From Asticcacaulis benevestitus DSM 16100 = ATCC BAA-896 (GTDB lineage: Bacteria > Pseudomonadota > Alphaproteobacteria > Caulobacterales > Caulobacteraceae), in assembly GCF_000376105.1 (NCBI RefSeq), contig NZ_AQWM01000016.1:21222-85221 (forward strand): a stretch of 64,000 nt of DNA. The letters are read 5' to 3'. The translations under genes and the position numbers were made by a program. Shown here one piece after another: positions 55,190 through 64,000 of this stretch. Position 1 is the stretch's first letter. The number at the start of each line of letters is the position of its first letter. The notes under the pieces are model-generated. The model had not been told where the DNA came from. It was given only the letters and a program-made list of their open reading frames with translations, and did no database searches.

Positions 55190-56140
55190 CAGGACGCAGA
55201 TTTGACACCGCCCGTTACAGAAGCCGTCTAATCTGCTCGCTGCACGCCCGGAAGCAGAATGCAGCGTCAAATGCAAAGCTCACAAGCATAGTATTCTTTG
55301 ATGATGATTTCTTATCTGACTGCAATTTTCTAAACGAAACCGAAGCGCTTTATGATGCACATTCTGAAGTTGAAATTTCAACCTCTTATGTTATGGCCGA
55401 CAACATAAATAGCCGTGGCATCACGTTCGAGTTGGCACCCACGATAATCGGGAACTGCCTAAGGCGCCCATGGAGATACTTGCAGCAGCCCTCAATGCGT
55501 GCAGATGTAACATGATCATGCTAATTGCGGCTACACGCCAAAACAAGGTACCTTTTGATGAGGCGCCCCCACTCTATGGCCGGTGGGAAGATGTCAACTT
55601 TTCAAGACATCTAATTCCAATTGGCAAAACCATAAGATCCAATCGTGTGACGGTATCAATATTGAATCGAAGTCAAGACACGCCCCTAACCAAAAGCTTG
55701 ACTTTAGCCAAGTCGCCGACTTTGTTTACATGATTCAAAAGGGTGGTGTTTCGCTTGGCATCGGCACTGTGCGCTTTGCGCAAAATGTGTTTTCAGGTAT
55801 GCTGAAACAATTTAGTCAGGAACCGTGGGCCGACCGTCGGGGTCGGCTTCAGGGCAATCTGAAAGCACTTGGAGATTGCCTGAATCTCCCCGCCGCCCCC
55901 GACTTGAGCTATGATCCTGAGCGAACATCTGCGATTTTTCTGCGCCTACCATGCCCAGAATTTATTTCCCCTATTTTTAACCCTGTCGCGCAAGAATCTG
56001 GCAAAATATACATCAACGTAACTTCAACAAATTTGAAAAGAAAACGGCTTACGTTGAGACCTGCGCTTCGCAATAAAAAATATAAACGCCCAACTAATAA
56101 AACACTGAATGGGATCCGACTTAAGTATGGACCGCACTAA
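55190..56140 (+). pseudogene. Frameshifted family-2 glycosyltransferase pseudogene
   Basis: Three frames together read as one GT2 enzyme. Frame one (about 55190-55515) has ARKQNAASNAKL and the donor-site SIVFFDDDFLSDCNFL, then AHSEVEISTSYVMADNINSRG. Frame two (about 55470-55650) has NKVPFDEAPPLYGRWEDVNFSRHL. Frame three (about 55650-56140) has DFSQVADFVYMIQKGG and EPWADRRGRLQGNLKALGD. These blocks follow the usual order of such enzymes. At least two frameshifts break the gene, and the N-terminus upstream of 55190 is not clear. The surrounding genes belong to surface-glycan synthesis, so this was probably one of them. Confidence 0.75.
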
Positions 56141-56226
56141 GTAGGGCATCCATTTAATATATGAATATATACAAGTGTAGCAAGAATACAATGTATATTA
56201 TTCTCTGTACTAAGAAAGAATGTAAG

Positions 56227-58002
56227 ATGTATAGAAAATATAAAATATTGATGTTGGCCGTCAGTCGAATTTCCCCTCGTATGGCAATCTATATGCTGCG
56301 TCGCACGTTGCGCAACCGCTTGGCTGTAATATTACCTAATATTTACCGTAATCGCATTCAAAACATTGAAAATAACCTACCGAAGTTAAAGAGTCCGATT
56401 AACTTGCGTAGTAGTTTAATTAATATTGGTGAATTTTATCATAGCGAATACGTCAATATTCTCCCCAAGGTCAAAGACGGTATCCTTACTTTTTTGGGCA
56501 GGGAAATTGATTTTGGCTCACCCAGTACCATCGAATGGGACATTAACCTTCCAGACGAAGGAGACCACCAACTTTGGAATACGAAACTCGCACATATGGG
56601 CTTTGTGGCCGCCATGATACTTGAGGGGAAGCCAGATTATCAGGATACCATAAAAACAATAGTAAGTAGCGCCCATAGCCAAACAAGCATGACTAGTCCG
56701 GGTGCATTTCGTTCGTTTTGGTTTCCTTACGCGGCCTCTCATCGAATTCTGTCAATTTGCTCTGCTTATTTAATAGCGACAAACAGGGGCTTAATCAGGC
56801 CTGATGTTTCTAAGGTTGTTGAAGAATTCATACGGCTTAATGTAGCATTTTTAATTGACAACATAGAACACGAACTCTGCAATAACCATGTCGAACGAAA
56901 TCTAGCAGCAATAAGCCTATACTTTACTTACGTTGATAAAGTACCAGCTAAATTTGCCTGTAAAATAGAACGCTACATTTCCCACATCGTTATGAAAACA
57001 ATATTATCTGATGGTGTACAGATTGAGCGCTCACCAATGTATCAGGGACTAAGTATGGCATCACTTGATGTCATCAAGGATGCTACGTTTCTAACTGCAA
57101 AAACTCGTCACCATTTAAGAGATACACACAGCTCTGTAAGTAAGGCTTTTTCTTATCTTTGCCATCCTGATGGAGGCGTAGCGATGTTTAATGACGCGTG
57201 GGATGGGGAAGTGCCTCACTACAAGGGCGGCGCTCCTTCAGGTAGACGCATTGTCCTTGAGCAGGGAGGCTATGCACGCCTTTATGCCGGTGGCGATTTC
57301 TGCCTACTTGATGCCGGCCCCCTCGGGCCAAGTTGGAATCCCGGTCACGGGCATTCTGACTTTCTGTCAATTGAAATCTCAATTGACAATGAACGCCTTG
57401 TTGTAGATCCAGGCACGTCTCGCTATAATTCAGGTCCAGAGCGTGCTCGAGAGCGTAGCGCGGCGGCACACAACGGCCCCACTTGGAAGGGGTACGAACC
57501 TGTTGATTTTTTAGGATGCTTCAAGGTAGGTAGAACCGCCCAAGCTGAACTCATTTCCACAAATAACCTTGATGACAGCGTAATCGCGGGCAAGTTTCGA
57601 GATCGACCTGGCATTGTAGCCCGAGGGGTTCAAATCTTCGATGGACAAGGCTTTTTAGTCGGAGACTATTGGAAAGGAGAAGGAAATTGCGAAGTCAATT
57701 GGCTGCTGCCCGAATCATGGCTACTTGAACCCTGTCCTGGCGGTTTTCAACTAAAGCATCTACAAAAATCAATACACGCGAACATTTCTTTTATTTCCGG
57801 CGTCACATCATACAATGTGACTAAAGATGAGCACGCTCTATATTACGGAAGGCGATCTCCCGCAAACAGAATAACTGTATCCGCTGAAAAATACGCTGGA
57901 TACTGCCATACTTTGACTTGGTTTGGTCGCGGAGAGCCTTCGAAAGTTGTTCTTGATGCCGGAAAAGAATTATTATTTAACCTTCGAAGCGCCCTTAACT
58001 AA
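56227..58002 (+). CDS. Heparinase II/III-family protein, probable uronate-glycan lyase
   Basis: A 591-residue protein. The N-terminal half is an alpha/alpha toroid: FRSFWFPYAASHRILSI, NNHVERNLAAISLYFTY, and SPMYQGLSMASLDVIKD with likely catalytic Tyr. The C-terminal half is the beta-sandwich Heparinase II/III module: PSWNPGHGHSDFLSIEI and LVVDPGTSRYNSG. Family members cleave uronic-acid glycans by beta-elimination. No signal peptide is obvious from the ATG at 56227, so it may be cytoplasmic or membrane-attached. In polysaccharide clusters such proteins can edit or recycle the product. The coding sequence is markedly AT-rich. Confidence 0.82.
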   Translation: MYRKYKILMLAVSRISPRMAIYMLRRTLRNRLAVILPNIYRNRIQNIENNLPKLKSPINLRSSLINIGEFYHSEYVNILPKVKDGILTFLGREIDFGSPSTIEWDINLPDEGDHQLWNTKLAHMGFVAAMILEGKPDYQDTIKTIVSSAHSQTSMTSPGAFRSFWFPYAASHRILSICSAYLIATNRGLIRPDVSKVVEEFIRLNVAFLIDNIEHELCNNHVERNLAAISLYFTYVDKVPAKFACKIERYISHIVMKTILSDGVQIERSPMYQGLSMASLDVIKDATFLTAKTRHHLRDTHSSVSKAFSYLCHPDGGVAMFNDAWDGEVPHYKGGAPSGRRIVLEQGGYARLYAGGDFCLLDAGPLGPSWNPGHGHSDFLSIEISIDNERLVVDPGTSRYNSGPERARERSAAAHNGPTWKGYEPVDFLGCFKVGRTAQAELISTNNLDDSVIAGKFRDRPGIVARGVQIFDGQGFLVGDYWKGEGNCEVNWLLPESWLLEPCPGGFQLKHLQKSIHANISFISGVTSYNVTKDEHALYYGRRSPANRITVSAEKYAGYCHTLTWFGRGEPSKVVLDAGKELLFNLRSALN

Positions 58003-58012
58003 GGAGAAATAG

Positions 58013-58855
58013 ATGAACTGCAAGAGAGCGTTTGGCGCATCCGAATTATTGGTTTCCCCAATTGGGTTAGGGTGCAGCCGCCTTGGATCTGTTCTAGGTG
58101 CGCGCCATGAGAAATCAGAAGAGCTCATAAAAGTAGCTTTAGATAATGGGATAAATTTTTTCGATACTTCTAATATTTATGCTCAAGGTGAGAGTGAGCG
58201 AATTTTAGGTAAGGTGACAAAGGGTGTGCCGGATGTTGTGATTTGCACTAAGGTGGGAAAATACCTTCCGTTAGCTAAGCAGCTTATTGTCCCTTTCAAG
58301 CCCATCATTTCATTTCTTGCGAGTAAAAATAAAGCCGTAAGAGGCGGCGTGCGACAAGCACGTTCGAATGGGTTACCTTCAGATTGGAATCCAGCGAAGA
58401 TTAGAAAATCAGTTGAAAGCAGCCTTAGGCGCTTGCAGAGAGATCACGTGCATGTATTAATGCTTCATAGCCCGCCTCATGAGTTTCTTCAGAGGGGGGA
58501 CGCTATTGGTGCTTTAGCTTCCCTGAAAGCTGAGGGTAAGATTGGAGTTATTGGCGTTTCAGTTGATGACCCGGTCGCGGCTCAGGTAGCACTGGATGAC
58601 AACCGAGTTGAAGCGCTACAAATCCCCCTGCATCCTAGTTCAAATGAATATGATGAGATTATTGAGACCGCGTACAGTCGCGGCGTCGCCATAGTCGCCC
58701 GCGAGGTTCTGGGGGGGCCAAATGTTATTGGCAAAAAGATACTTCTTGGTGACGCGGTGGCGGCGCGAATGGATGAGGCGTCAACGCGTCGTGGGGTAAC
58801 CCTAGCACTACTCGGCACCACGAATGTCGATCACCTTAAAGAAATAATAATTTAA
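58013..58855 (+). CDS. Aldo/keto reductase
   Basis: A 280-residue NADPH-dependent reductase of the aldo/keto reductase fold. The catalytic tetrad is present: Asp51 and Tyr56 in FFDTSNIYAQGESERI, Lys80 in VVICTKVGKYL, and a histidine in HVLMLHSPPHEF. It starts 10 bases after the heparinase-like gene, with AAGGAG ahead of its ATG, so they are an operon. With the downstream Gfo/Idh/MocA enzyme it may make a modified sugar, but the substrate is not known. Confidence 0.85.
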   Translation: MNCKRAFGASELLVSPIGLGCSRLGSVLGARHEKSEELIKVALDNGINFFDTSNIYAQGESERILGKVTKGVPDVVICTKVGKYLPLAKQLIVPFKPIISFLASKNKAVRGGVRQARSNGLPSDWNPAKIRKSVESSLRRLQRDHVHVLMLHSPPHEFLQRGDAIGALASLKAEGKIGVIGVSVDDPVAAQVALDDNRVEALQIPLHPSSNEYDEIIETAYSRGVAIVAREVLGGPNVIGKKILLGDAVAARMDEASTRRGVTLALLGTTNVDHLKEIII

Positions 58856-58941
58856 ATTTTTGAGAGAAATGTTGCCTTTTTACTGTTTCTATACAGGCGC
58901 TTTTTTCAAGTTTCCACGCTAAAAAATTGAAAGCTCAGTGA

Positions 58942-60174
58942 ATGAACATCGCAATTGTAGGCTGCGGCTTTGTATTCGACATATATATGCGTACCATTCA
59001 AGCTCATCCGGAAATTAATATTAAGGGTGTGTTTGATATAAATGAAAATCGATCAAAGCGCGTCGGCGAATATTACGGATTCAATGTATATAGCAGCTAC
59101 GAGGCAATACTTGTTGATCCGGGCGTAGACACCGTAATCAACCTAACCTGGATTAGCGCGCATTTCGAAGTCAGCAAAAAGGCCCTGGAAGCTGGTAAAA
59201 ACGTCTACTCCGAAAAGCCGATAACCAAAAGCGTCGAGCAATCAGCAATTTTATTTGATATTGCCAAACAGAATGGTGTGCGGCTCTATGCGGCGCCATG
59301 CAACATTTTCAGTGACATGGTGCGCACTATATTCAAATCTGTCCAAGATGGAGCGATTGGAAAGCCACTACTTGTATATGCTGAGCTTGATGACAGCCCC
59401 ATTCACCTTATGAATTTTGACAAAGTGACAAGCCCAACAGGAGCGCCTTGGCCATTAGAGGAAGAACTCAAGGAGGGGTGTACTTACGAACATTTGGGCT
59501 ATCATCTAGTGTGGATTTGCGGTTTACTTGGCCCGGCAACATCGGTTACAGCCTTTTCCAGCGAACTTATTGCCGACAAAACAAAAGGGATGCCTGGAAT
59601 GGTGGGTACGCCAGACTATTCAGTTGCGTGCCTTAACTTCGCAAGTGGAGCTGTCGCAAGAATAACTTGTAGCTTTGTTGCACCTCGAGATCACCGCCTG
59701 CGTGTGATAGGGCGTGACGGTGAGGTCGTCGGCGATAGTTACCGTCAGTACCAGTCACCAGTTTACCTAGAACGTTACACAAGCACCAGCCTTAATGCTA
59801 GAAAATTCAAAACTTTGCGCAGTCATCCTTTATTAGGACGCCTATTTGGTATTGGGGGGCGCAGGATCAAACTGGTAAAAAACTGGAAGTCGATTGCGGT
59901 TGAGAAAGACCAGCAGATCAAGTCTTCCCTTGTTAGGAAATTGATTGAATGGGTGCGCAGGCGAGAAGTATATTCACAAGACAAATTTGTAGGAATCGCT
60001 GAAATGGCGGAGGAACTAAGATTAGGAAGAGAACAATATTTGTCGCCGCATTTCTTAATGCATATCAATGAATTGACAATGCTTGTACAGGCGGCCGGCC
60101 CAAATGGAGTGGCTACAAAACCCGTTACAACTTTTGTACCGCTTGGCCCAATTCCCGGGACAATCACTAATTGA
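58942..60174 (+). CDS. Gfo/Idh/MocA-family oxidoreductase
   Basis: A 410-residue NAD(P)-dependent oxidoreductase of the type used for sugar and nucleotide-sugar substrates. The Rossmann domain is NIAIVGCGFVFDIYMRTI, then GVFDINENRSKRVGEYYG. The family signature YSEKPITKSVEQS carries the catalytic Lys of the EKP motif. CTYEHLGYHLVWICGLLG with a conserved His follows. It is AT-rich like its neighbours. A role in forming a keto or amino sugar of the local glycan is inferred only from context. Confidence 0.85.
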   Translation: MNIAIVGCGFVFDIYMRTIQAHPEINIKGVFDINENRSKRVGEYYGFNVYSSYEAILVDPGVDTVINLTWISAHFEVSKKALEAGKNVYSEKPITKSVEQSAILFDIAKQNGVRLYAAPCNIFSDMVRTIFKSVQDGAIGKPLLVYAELDDSPIHLMNFDKVTSPTGAPWPLEEELKEGCTYEHLGYHLVWICGLLGPATSVTAFSSELIADKTKGMPGMVGTPDYSVACLNFASGAVARITCSFVAPRDHRLRVIGRDGEVVGDSYRQYQSPVYLERYTSTSLNARKFKTLRSHPLLGRLFGIGGRRIKLVKNWKSIAVEKDQQIKSSLVRKLIEWVRRREVYSQDKFVGIAEMAEELRLGREQYLSPHFLMHINELTMLVQAAGPNGVATKPVTTFVPLGPIPGTITN

Positions 60175-60436
60175 TGTTTACGTATTATGTCGTCGGTTCG
60201 GCGCCTTGCCGCACTCATCACCCTTTGATCCAGCGCAAGCGCTGCGCAACCGTGCCCTGCTCACTGAATTGATGCGCAACGTGTCGAATCTATCTCCGCT
60301 AGACAAAGACGGTTGGCGACACTGCAGAGCCGCCCCCCCCCAATAAAACCAATGGGGGGTTCGAAAATAACTCGACAAAAGGTTAAGAAAGGCTGAGAAA
60401 GACAAATATGGCGATATTAGCGAGGGTCAAGATCAT

Positions 60437-61540
60437 ATGTCCATAAGTGGAGACGCACCCATAAAATATTCCAATAATTCCATAGATCTAATCAGAATTA
60501 TTGCAGCAACTCAGGTTGTCCTATTTCACTTTCTTAGCCATATGCCCGGGCTGTCAAATATAGAACTAATAAAAAATATTTTGTCTTTTTTTCCTGGGGT
60601 GCCGGTATTCTTTTTTATCAGCGGCTTTTTGATAACTGGTTCTTGGCAAAGAGATCCAAATATTTGCAGATATATGATATCACGTGTAACACGAATATTT
60701 CCCGCCTTATACCTTGCAATTATATTTTCGTTATCGATTATATTATTTACGTATAATGAACCAGCTAGAAATCACATTTTGACACTTTTTATTTGGTTGG
60801 CAGCACAGCTGTGCTTGCTTACAAGCTGGAATCCAGATTTCCTACGAAGCTACGGAATAGGGGTGGTCAACGCCTCGCTATGGACAATTCCAGTTGAGTT
60901 TATATTCTATGGCGCAGCCATACTGATTAGCCTACTTGGTGCACGACTTAGAGCCATTAATACCGTGTTGGTTAGTGTACTAATACTGTCTCTTTCCATA
61001 AGTATTCTAATTCACTGCGTGCCAACCGACAAAATTCCTCACGGACAGTCAATATATAAGCTCCTTACTGTTTCCCCGGCGTCTTTTGTAACATGGATTT
61101 GGATGTTTATTGTAGGTGCATTGTCTTGCGTATGGTTCGATAAAATAATAAAACTCCTTCGCGATAATATAATTGGATCAGTATTTGCATTTTTATCGAT
61201 CACTGCGATATCTTACTTCATCAGAATACCCGGCCTCCTAAATCCCTACGGTAATGACGTTGGCTTTCTCAATATGATATCTATGGCCGCTCTAGTTTTG
61301 TCGGTCGCATATCGATTTCCAAATGTTGGACGTAAATTATTTAAAGGAAACGATTTCTCATACGGTCTTTACCTTTTTCACATGCCATTGTTAAATCTTG
61401 TCATAATGCTGGGCTTGGCAGGTTGGATGGGATTTATAGTTGCTTTGGCTGGCAGTGTCGCTATGGCCGTGATATCTTGGTTTTTAGTAGAACAACCAAT
61501 GTTGCGCTTGGGAAAATCGTGGAAGTCCCGAATCGTCTGA
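60437..61540 (+). CDS. Acyltransferase-3 family membrane protein
   Basis: A 367-residue, about ten-helix membrane protein. It begins with the acyltransferase-3 hallmark NSIDLIRIIAATQVVLFHFLSHM, the histidine being the conserved acyl-transfer residue. FFISGFLITGSW, RYMISRVTRIFPALYLAI and the C-terminal NDFSYGLYLFHMPLLNL are also typical. Such proteins O-acetylate or acylate surface glycans. It lies 262 bases after the Gfo/Idh/MocA gene and ends only 20 bases before the presumed left end of the IS66 element. Confidence 0.88.
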   Translation: MSISGDAPIKYSNNSIDLIRIIAATQVVLFHFLSHMPGLSNIELIKNILSFFPGVPVFFFISGFLITGSWQRDPNICRYMISRVTRIFPALYLAIIFSLSIILFTYNEPARNHILTLFIWLAAQLCLLTSWNPDFLRSYGIGVVNASLWTIPVEFIFYGAAILISLLGARLRAINTVLVSVLILSLSISILIHCVPTDKIPHGQSIYKLLTVSPASFVTWIWMFIVGALSCVWFDKIIKLLRDNIIGSVFAFLSITAISYFIRIPGLLNPYGNDVGFLNMISMAALVLSVAYRFPNVGRKLFKGNDFSYGLYLFHMPLLNLVIMLGLAGWMGFIVALAGSVAMAVISWFLVEQPMLRLGKSWKSRIV

Positions 61541-61833
61541 TCAGCTGGACGGCTCTTCTGTAACGTACGGTGTCAATGATGGTAGGCCCTGATCCGTTCG
61601 GCGGCTACATGCTTCTGTCCGCAGTCGCCTCAAAGGGGGAGCTTGATAGGGTTAGAAAGTGGTTCGATCGGCCAATCACCCGAAAGATAGGCTTGAAGAG
61701 CTGTTGTCGTGGAACATGCTGGCTGCAGAGTAACCCTACGCCGAGGACCGCCTTGTTTTGATTGGGCTTGATCTGACAGAGTGCAGCTAAGCGCGCTCTT
61801 AGGAGCGGTCTGAAGAGCACTCCGAGCGGTTAA

Positions 61834-62187
61834 ATGACACGAACAATGATACTGACGGGGCCTGAGCGGCGCCGATCCTGGCCCGACGGGTTGCGGGCAG
61901 AGATCCTAGCCGAGGCGTTTCGGCCCGGGGCTGTCGTGTCAGAGGTTGCCCGCCGATATGATGTTTCAACGAGCCGCATCTACACTTGGCGCAAGGAGCT
62001 GATGGAGGCGCCAGGCTCTGTCGGCTTCGTTGAAGCCATCGTGACGTCATCGTCACCTGTCAGCGAGGAGGTTCCCGCAAGTACGGATGCTGACATCTCG
62101 GTGGATATGCCCTGCGGAGCGCGCGTGCGCATTTCTTCCGGTGCGTCCGCCGAACTAGTGGCGGCGGCGTTGAGGGCCCTTCGATGA
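61834..62187 (+). CDS. tnpA: IS66 accessory protein TnpA (transposase orf1)
   Basis: A 117-residue protein with the N-terminal helix-turn-helix of IS66 Tnp[22 protein letters not shown], then [21 protein letters not shown]. The second half is less conserved, as usual. Its stop overlaps the start of tnpB (ATGA), the typical coupling of these elements. Confidence 0.88.
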   Translation: MTRTMILTGPERRRSWPDGLRAEILAEAFRPGAVVSEVARRYDVSTSRIYTWRKELMEAPGSVGFVEAIVTSSSPVSEEVPASTDADISVDMPCGARVRISSGASAELVAAALRALR

Positions 62188-62531
62188 TACCGATCCGTTC
62201 CGACGTCCGCGTATGGCTGGCTACCGGGCACACCGATATGCGCTGTGGCTTCAATCGCCTGGCGCTCATGGTCCAGGAAGTCCTCAAGCAGGATCCGTTT
62301 CGCGGACACCTGTTTGTCTTCCGCGGCCGGGCCAGTGACCGGATCAAGATCATCTGGCACGACGGCGTCGGCGCGTGTCTGTTTTATAAGCGTTTGGAAC
62401 GCGGCAAGTTCATCTGGCCCGCCGTTCGGGACGGGTCGGTGAGCATCTCGGCCGGTCAGCTCGGCTATCTGCTGGAAGGCATTGATTGGCGCAATCCGCA
62501 GATTACCTGGCGGCCTGAGACGGCGGGCTAA
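62184..62531 (+). CDS. tnpB: IS66 accessory protein TnpB (orf2)
   Basis: A 115-residue protein with the full IS66 Orf2 signature: [24 protein letters not shown], then [40 protein letters not shown]. It is complete, with the usual length. It is required with TnpA and TnpC for IS66 transposition, although its biochemical role is unclear. Confidence 0.93.
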   Translation: MIPIRSDVRVWLATGHTDMRCGFNRLALMVQEVLKQDPFRGHLFVFRGRASDRIKIIWHDGVGACLFYKRLERGKFIWPAVRDGSVSISAGQLGYLLEGIDWRNPQITWRPETAG

Positions 62532-62587
62532 AGGTCTCGAGAAACGGCTCTCCATCTGCAAAAAAGCCTATACAGAATAAGGGTTTT

Positions 62588-64000
62588 ATGATTCCATGCG
62601 GTATGGAAACCGCGTCGGATCATGCCCCAGAATCCATTGCCGCACTTCAGGCGCAGCTGGCGGACGCGCGGGCGGCATTGGACGTCAAGAACGCCGAACT
62701 GGCCGTGGCCAAGGCTCAAAACGCTGACGATCTGGCGACCATTACGCACCAGAATCTGGTCATCTTCAAACTGCAGAACGAACTGCGCGGCTGGCGTTCC
62801 GAGCGCCAGTCCCGGCTCCTCGACCAGAAAGAGTTCGAGTTCGAAGAGATCGAAGCCACCGCTACCGAGGACGAATTGATCTCCCAGGCCCTGGCCGCCA
62901 AGACGACAAACGTTGCCGGCTTCGAGCGCAAGAAGCCGGTCAAGAAGCCATTCCCCGACCATCTGCCGCGCGAGCGTGTTCTGGTACCGTCGCCTGTGGT
63001 TTGCGGCTGCTGCGGTGGGGATCGCCTGCGTAAGCTTGGCGAGGATATCACCGAGAGCCTCGATGTCATTCCCCGTCAGTTCCGCGTCCTGCAATACGTG
63101 CGCGAGAAGTTCAGCTGTCGGGACTGCGAGAAGATCAGCCAGGCGCCGGCGCCGTTCCACGCCATTCCGCGCGCCTGGGCCAGCCCCAGCCTGCTGGCCA
63201 TGATCCTCGTCGAGAAGTTTGGTCAGCATAAGCCACTCAATCGGCAGCTCGACCAGTACCGGAACGAAGGCGTTGATATCTCGATCTCAACGGCCGCCGA
63301 CGCTGTTGGTGCATGCTGCGCGACCCTAAAGCCATTGATCAGTGCGCTTGAGCGCCATGTCTTTGCAGCTGAGCGACTTCACGGCGACGATACGACTATC
63401 CCTGTTCAAGCCAGAGGACACACGATCACAGGCCGGATATGGGGCTATGTGCGGGACGATAAACCGTTCGGAGGGACGTCTCCACCCGCAGCGATGTTTT
63501 ATTACTCAAGGGACCGAACAGAAGAGCATCCCCTTCTGCACTTGAAGACCTGGACCGGATTATTCCAGGCCGACGCTTATGCCGGTTACAATAAGCTCTA
63601 TCTGCCGGCGAGGCAGCCCGGCCCGATCTATGAAGCTGCCTGTTGGGTCCACGCCCGCCGACCATTCTTTGCTGTTGCCGATTACGAAGCCGCCGCGCGC
63701 CGCAAAGCCGAGGGCAAGAAGCCTGTCGTCATCTCTCCCATCGGCTTGGAGATGGTCAAGCGCATCGATGCTCTGTTCGAGATCGAGCGCGGCATCAATG
63801 GGAAGCCACCAGAGGAGCGCAAAGCGGTCCGCCAAGAGCTGAGCAAACCGCTGATAGACGATCTCAAACCTTATATGGAAGCCCAACTCGCCAAGCTATC
63901 GAAGGGGAGTGACCTGGCCAAGGCGCTGAACTACATGCTCAAGCGCTGGGCATCGTTCACGCGCTTCCTCGATGACGGCCGTGTGTGCCTGTCGAACAAT
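62588..64000 (+). CDS. tnpC: IS66 transposase TnpC (cut by window edge)
   Basis: The frame is open from the ATG at 62588 to the last base, 471 codons. AAGGG lies 5 bases before that ATG; a second in-frame ATG at 62603 lacks this. The N-terminus is a Leu/Ala-rich coiled coil, followed by a zinc-finger-like region (VVCGCCGGDRLRKLGEDI, REKFSCRDCEKI). In the DDE domain the first catalytic Asp lies in RLHGDDTTIPVQ and the second in LFQADAYAGYNKLY. The last catalytic Glu should lie a few residues past the window, after the CLSNN that ends it. No frameshift is seen, so the copy may be active. Confidence 0.92.
   Translation, partial: MIPCGMETASDHAPESIAALQAQLADARAALDVKNAELAVAKAQNADDLATITHQNLVIFKLQNELRGWRSERQSRLLDQKEFEFEEIEATATEDELISQALAAKTTNVAGFERKKPVKKPFPDHLPRERVLVPSPVVCGCCGGDRLRKLGEDITESLDVIPRQFRVLQYVREKFSCRDCEKISQAPAPFHAIPRAWASPSLLAMILVEKFGQHKPLNRQLDQYRNEGVDISISTAADAVGACCATLKPLISALERHVFAAERLHGDDTTIPVQARGHTITGRIWGYVRDDKPFGGTSPPAAMFYYSRDRTEEHPLLHLKTWTGLFQADAYAGYNKLYLPARQPGPIYEAACWVHARRPFFAVADYEAAARRKAEGKKPVVISPIGLEMVKRIDALFEIERGINGKPPEERKAVRQELSKPLIDDLKPYMEAQLAKLSKGSDLAKALNYMLKRWASFTRFLDDGRVCLSNN

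Larger units (their letters stand above)
61560..64000 (+). mobile_element. IS66-family insertion sequence, left part (cut by window edge)
   Basis: The three-gene array tnpA-tnpB-tnpC of an IS66 element runs to the end of the window. The likely left end is GTAACGTACGGTGTCAATGA at 61560, since IS66 ends commonly begin GTAA. The right end and target duplication lie beyond the window. The region 61580-61833 carries no supported gene. The element landed 20 bases after the acyltransferase stop and may mark the edge of the imported AT-rich block. Confidence 0.75.

Noticed and set aside
60178..60405. Short frames on both strands between the Gfo/Idh/MocA and acyltransferase genes
   Set aside because: No family features. 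A C8/G6 pair near 60331-60356 could form a hairpin but has no T-run, so it was not called a terminator.
61570..61820. Short frames at the left end of the IS66 element
   Set aside because: They fall in the presumed non-coding end of the element and carry no motif.

Overview
The window looks like chromosome of a Caulobacterales-type alphaproteobacterium, most likely Asticcacaulis or a close relative. This is inferred from gene content: a Xanthomonas/Caulobacter-type TonB-dependent receptor, secreted plant-glycan hydrolases, a CysN-CysC fusion and AbrB/Doc-type toxin-antitoxin genes. Most of the window is GC-rich. About 21.7-38.5 kb and especially 55-61.5 kb are visibly more AT-rich and look imported. 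No tRNA, rRNA or CRISPR array was seen.

Layout. (1) 1-14.7 kb, carbohydrate and general metabolism: a truncated TonB receptor divergent from a GH127 beta-L-arabinofuranosidase, a secreted amidase, CysQ, a winged-helix regulator coupled to a membrane protein, ManC, an AGE-family isomerase, a GH3 glycosidase and L-serine dehydratase. Three copies of an identical 17-bp motif lie between genes here. (2) 14.7-18.1 kb: the dTDP-L-rhamnose operon rfbC-B-D-A on the minus strand. (3) 18.3-21.1 kb: cysD and cysNC, which make the sulfate donor PAPS. (4) 21.7-38.4 kb, first surface-polysaccharide block: three GT4 genes (one with two GT modules), two methyltransferase genes (one an FkbM/coiled-coil/DUF4214 fusion), a sulfotransferase fused to a Wzt-C-like beta domain, a nucleotide-sugar dehydrogenase, a sugar epimerase and, on the minus strand, a Wzm/Wzt ABC exporter. 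(5) 38.7-44.4 kb: a complete RND efflux operon. (6) 44.4-46.9 kb, small accessory genes: an esterase-like lipoprotein cut off just before its nucleophile, a periplasmic protein, an AbrB/Doc pair whose Fic motif is degenerate, a YecA/SEC-C protein and an IS66 fossil. (7) 47-53.5 kb, second polysaccharide block: four glycosyltransferases and a second dehydrogenase/epimerase pair in which the dehydrogenase has lost its middle. (8) 53.7-61.5 kb: a DUF418 membrane protein, a GT2 pseudogene in three frames, and an AT-rich group of heparinase II/III-like protein, aldo/keto reductase, Gfo/Idh/MocA oxidoreductase and acyltransferase-3. (9) 61.56 kb to the edge: an IS66-family element cut by the window end.

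How the genes may work together (inference). ManC, RfbABCD and the dehydrogenase/epimerase pairs supply activated sugars. The glycosyltransferases assemble a glycan, which Wzm/Wzt exports. Methyltransferases, acyltransferases and the sulfotransferase decorate or cap it. CysD/CysNC would make PAPS for the sulfotransferase and CysQ would recycle PAP, giving a sulfated surface glycan in a manner comparable to NodP/NodQ/NodH. The most unusual point is that the exporter ATPase is short, with no C-terminal glycan-binding domain, while a Wzt-C-like domain sits on the sulfotransferase and a long coiled coil sits on the FkbM methyltransferase. This could be a rearranged chain-termination and export-recognition system.
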